Assembly (NCBI GenBank): GCA_963576565.1 | Contig: OY755040.1 | Coordinates: 81,156,541 to 81,220,540 of the forward strand | Length of the DNA: 64,000 nucleotides | DNA from: Aspidapion aeneum | Taxonomy: Eukaryota > Arthropoda > Insecta > Coleoptera > Brentidae | Direction: 5' to 3' | Shown here: piece after piece, positions 62,234 through 64,000 of the stretch | How the letters are laid out: each line of letters starts with the position of its first letter | Position numbering within the stretch: position 1 is the first letter of the stretch | The notes under the pieces: generated by a model | What the model was told of the DNA's origin: nothing | The model's input: only the letters and a program-made list of their open reading frames with translations | Databases searched by the model: none | Program-made: the position numbers and the translations under genes

Positions 62234-64000
62234 TCAAGAGAAATTGGTTAAAATATGGTGGTATACCCTGCTCAGGTTATCACAGTCAGTTTTTAAGTTT
62301 ATAGAGCTTTTGTTTTTTAAAATATAAGCTGATTCAATGAATTCTCTTTTTTCCCTAATGGGTTCAGAATCGAGGATTTGCACATCGTTAAAGTTGAAGT
62401 TATGGCCCAGTTAGAAATGGTGCATGCTTAGAGCTGTTTGTTTTGTTTTTCCTTGGTTTATTATGTTACAGTCATATTTATGTTGATTAATTCTTTTTTC
62501 TAAATATTGTGATGTTTGACCAATGTATATGCTATCTGGACAATTGTGACATTTCACTCTGTAAATCACATCTGTCTTTTTGTTTATTGGTGTTTTATCC
62601 TTAGTTTTAGTAAAAAGCTCACTTCTTATAGTATTTGTGTTGTATACAGCTATTTTAGTATTTTTTGTAGACAAGAGAGATTTAAGTTTGTTAGTTAAAT
62701 GGGGTATATTAGGTATTTTATAATATTTTATTTGAGTATTGTTTTGGGGTTGGGAAATTATTGCACTTTGAGCAACTGTGGTTAATTGGGGTATTTGGCA
62801 TAAAATTTTATTGACCAGTTTTTTTGGGTAATTATTTTTGTGAAGTTTATCTTTTAAGTTGTTTAAGTTTTTTTGGAAAAATTTAGGATGACTCAATCTA
62901 TAAATTTTATTTCGGAATTGTTTTATTATATTTATTTTTTGTGAAGATGGATGAGCTGAATTAAAGTTAAGTAGTCTATCTGTGTTAGTAGGTTTTGTGT
63001 ATAGATCTGTTATTAGTTTATTGTTTTCTCTTATTATCAGGAGATCCAAAAAGGGAAGTATTTGGTCAATTTCTTGTTCTATTGTAAATTGTAGGTTAGG
63101 GTTTACACTATTGAATGATGATAAAGTGTCATCTATTTTATCACTTGGAACTGTCAAAAGTGTGTCATCTACGTAAATGGATAGCAAGGGAACCTGAAAA
63201 GCCAATTTTGACAGAGCCTCATTGGCAACATAATCCATCACCAAGGCAGCCAGAACAGGGCTTATAGGGTCTCCCGTAGGTGTGCCGAAAATTTGTTTGT
63301 AGTATTCGTTATTATATACAAAGTAACTAGAGTCATAACAACTTTTTATGATTTTAAAAAATAATTCTTGATTTATATTTGTAAATGTGCTAATTTTTGG
63401 CCATTGTTTTTCTAAAATACTCAGAACCAGTTCTTTTGGTATGTTTGTAAATAATGACTTCACATCAAGGGAAATCATTATATGATTATTTGGCAATGTG
63501 ATAGTTTTTAACTTTGAAACAACTTCTTCTGAATTTTTAACGTTAAATTGAAAACTGGGGCTTAGATTATTTAAAATATTATGTAAAAACTTAGATAACC
63601 TATAACTCGGTGAGTTTATGCATGAAACGATTGGCCTGATTGGATATCCGTTTTTATGAATTTTGCACAAACCATATAATTTTGGTGGTGAGGGGTTGTT
63701 ATTTTTTAAATAATCAGATTGCGGTTTTGTTATTATGTTCTTATTTAACATTGTATTCACCAAGGAATTGTTTTTTATTTTAAATTTATTAGTAGGGTCC
63801 ATTTTTAATTTAACATATGTTTTATTATCGTTTAAAAAATCTCTAAGTTTTTGGTCGTAGTGCTCTTTGTAAATAATTGTTGTGACATTTCCCTCGTCAG
63901 CCGGTGCTACAATCAAGTTGTCATTGTTTTTTAAGAAAGTTTTGGCCTCAATAAGATCTTTTTTGATTTCTTTTTTAAATTGTGTTGTGCAATTTTTCTG
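62234..64000 (-). pseudogene. Penelope-like element: RT + GIY-YIG endonuclease, one in-frame stop, open at window edge
   Basis: The minus-strand frame is open from the window edge (64000) to TAA 62411-62413, then in the same frame for 58 more codons to TGA 62234-62236. RT motifs in order: APADEGNVTTIIYKEHYD, PPKLYGLCKIHKNGYPIRPI (Penelope signature), MISLDVKSLFTNIP (first Asp), FGTPTGDPISPVLAALVMD, active site YVDDTLLTV (about 63180-63160), LPFLDLLIIREN. Then VIYRVKCHNCPDSIYIGQTS and RINQHKYDC, the GIY-YIG nuclease. The start codon lies outside the window. The single stop falls in LSMHHF*LGHNFNFND, near the end of the nuclease. This is the best-preserved TE protein here. Confidence 0.9.

Overview
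This window reads as a gene-poor, AT-rich stretch of a large arthropod genome, probably an insect. The evidence is BEL/Pao elements primed by tRNA-Tyr, a Gypsy element with an env gene, RTE-type and CR1/Jockey-like LINEs, and Penelope-like elements. I see no intact host gene, no tRNA or rRNA gene and no CRISPR array. Nearly everything recognisable is a transposable element (TE), most of it broken by stops and frameshifts and much of it nested. The species cannot be named from the sequence alone.

Layout. 71-430 is the 3' end of a LINE. 788-3420 is an RTE-clade LINE on the minus strand. 3421-6301 is AT-rich DNA with small inverted repeats. 6302-9366 is a solo LTR (copy A) of a large Gypsy family called Gypsy-L here. 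9367-28687 is an env-bearing Gypsy/errantivirus-like provirus on the minus strand. It is split by BEL-2 (minus strand, to 26470), and BEL-2 is itself split by BEL-1 (plus strand, 12445-19163, with a perfect 5-bp target duplication). 28688-29534 is a LINE (end of ORF1 and start of the endonuclease) cut by the Gypsy-L provirus.

Gypsy-L runs from 29535 to 47382. It has a roughly 2.8-kb 5' LTR (copy B), a tRNA-Lys-like primer site at 35197, a T-rich leader of about 6 kb without an evident gene, degenerate gag-pol at 41380-46272, a polypurine tract, and a truncated 3' LTR (copy C). A nearly full-length LINE sits inside copy B, and a 926-bp Foldback-type transposon with a perfect 9-bp target duplication sits in the leader. 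A 5'-truncated mag-like Gypsy element follows (47383-50410). Then come a minus-strand LINE interrupted by a hairpin-ended repeat element (50405-52110), a 4-kb satellite of about 21-bp units (53545-57640) holding a Penelope remnant with 62-bp inverted arms and a hammerhead-like motif, another degenerate Gypsy element (58124-61570, minus), and a Penelope-like RT/GIY-YIG element with one in-frame stop that leaves the window at 64000.

The most interesting signal is in the Gypsy-L LTRs. Copy B carries two segments, 191 and 144 bp, each bounded by GT and AG with good splice consensus. Copy A lacks both exactly at those boundaries. This is what is expected if the LTR holds untranslated exons and introns, and if copy A descends from reverse-transcribed spliced RNA. 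Together with the very long LTR and leader, this points to an unusual LTR-retrotransposon family. The Foldback insertion and the hammerhead-bearing Penelope remnant are the next most notable items.
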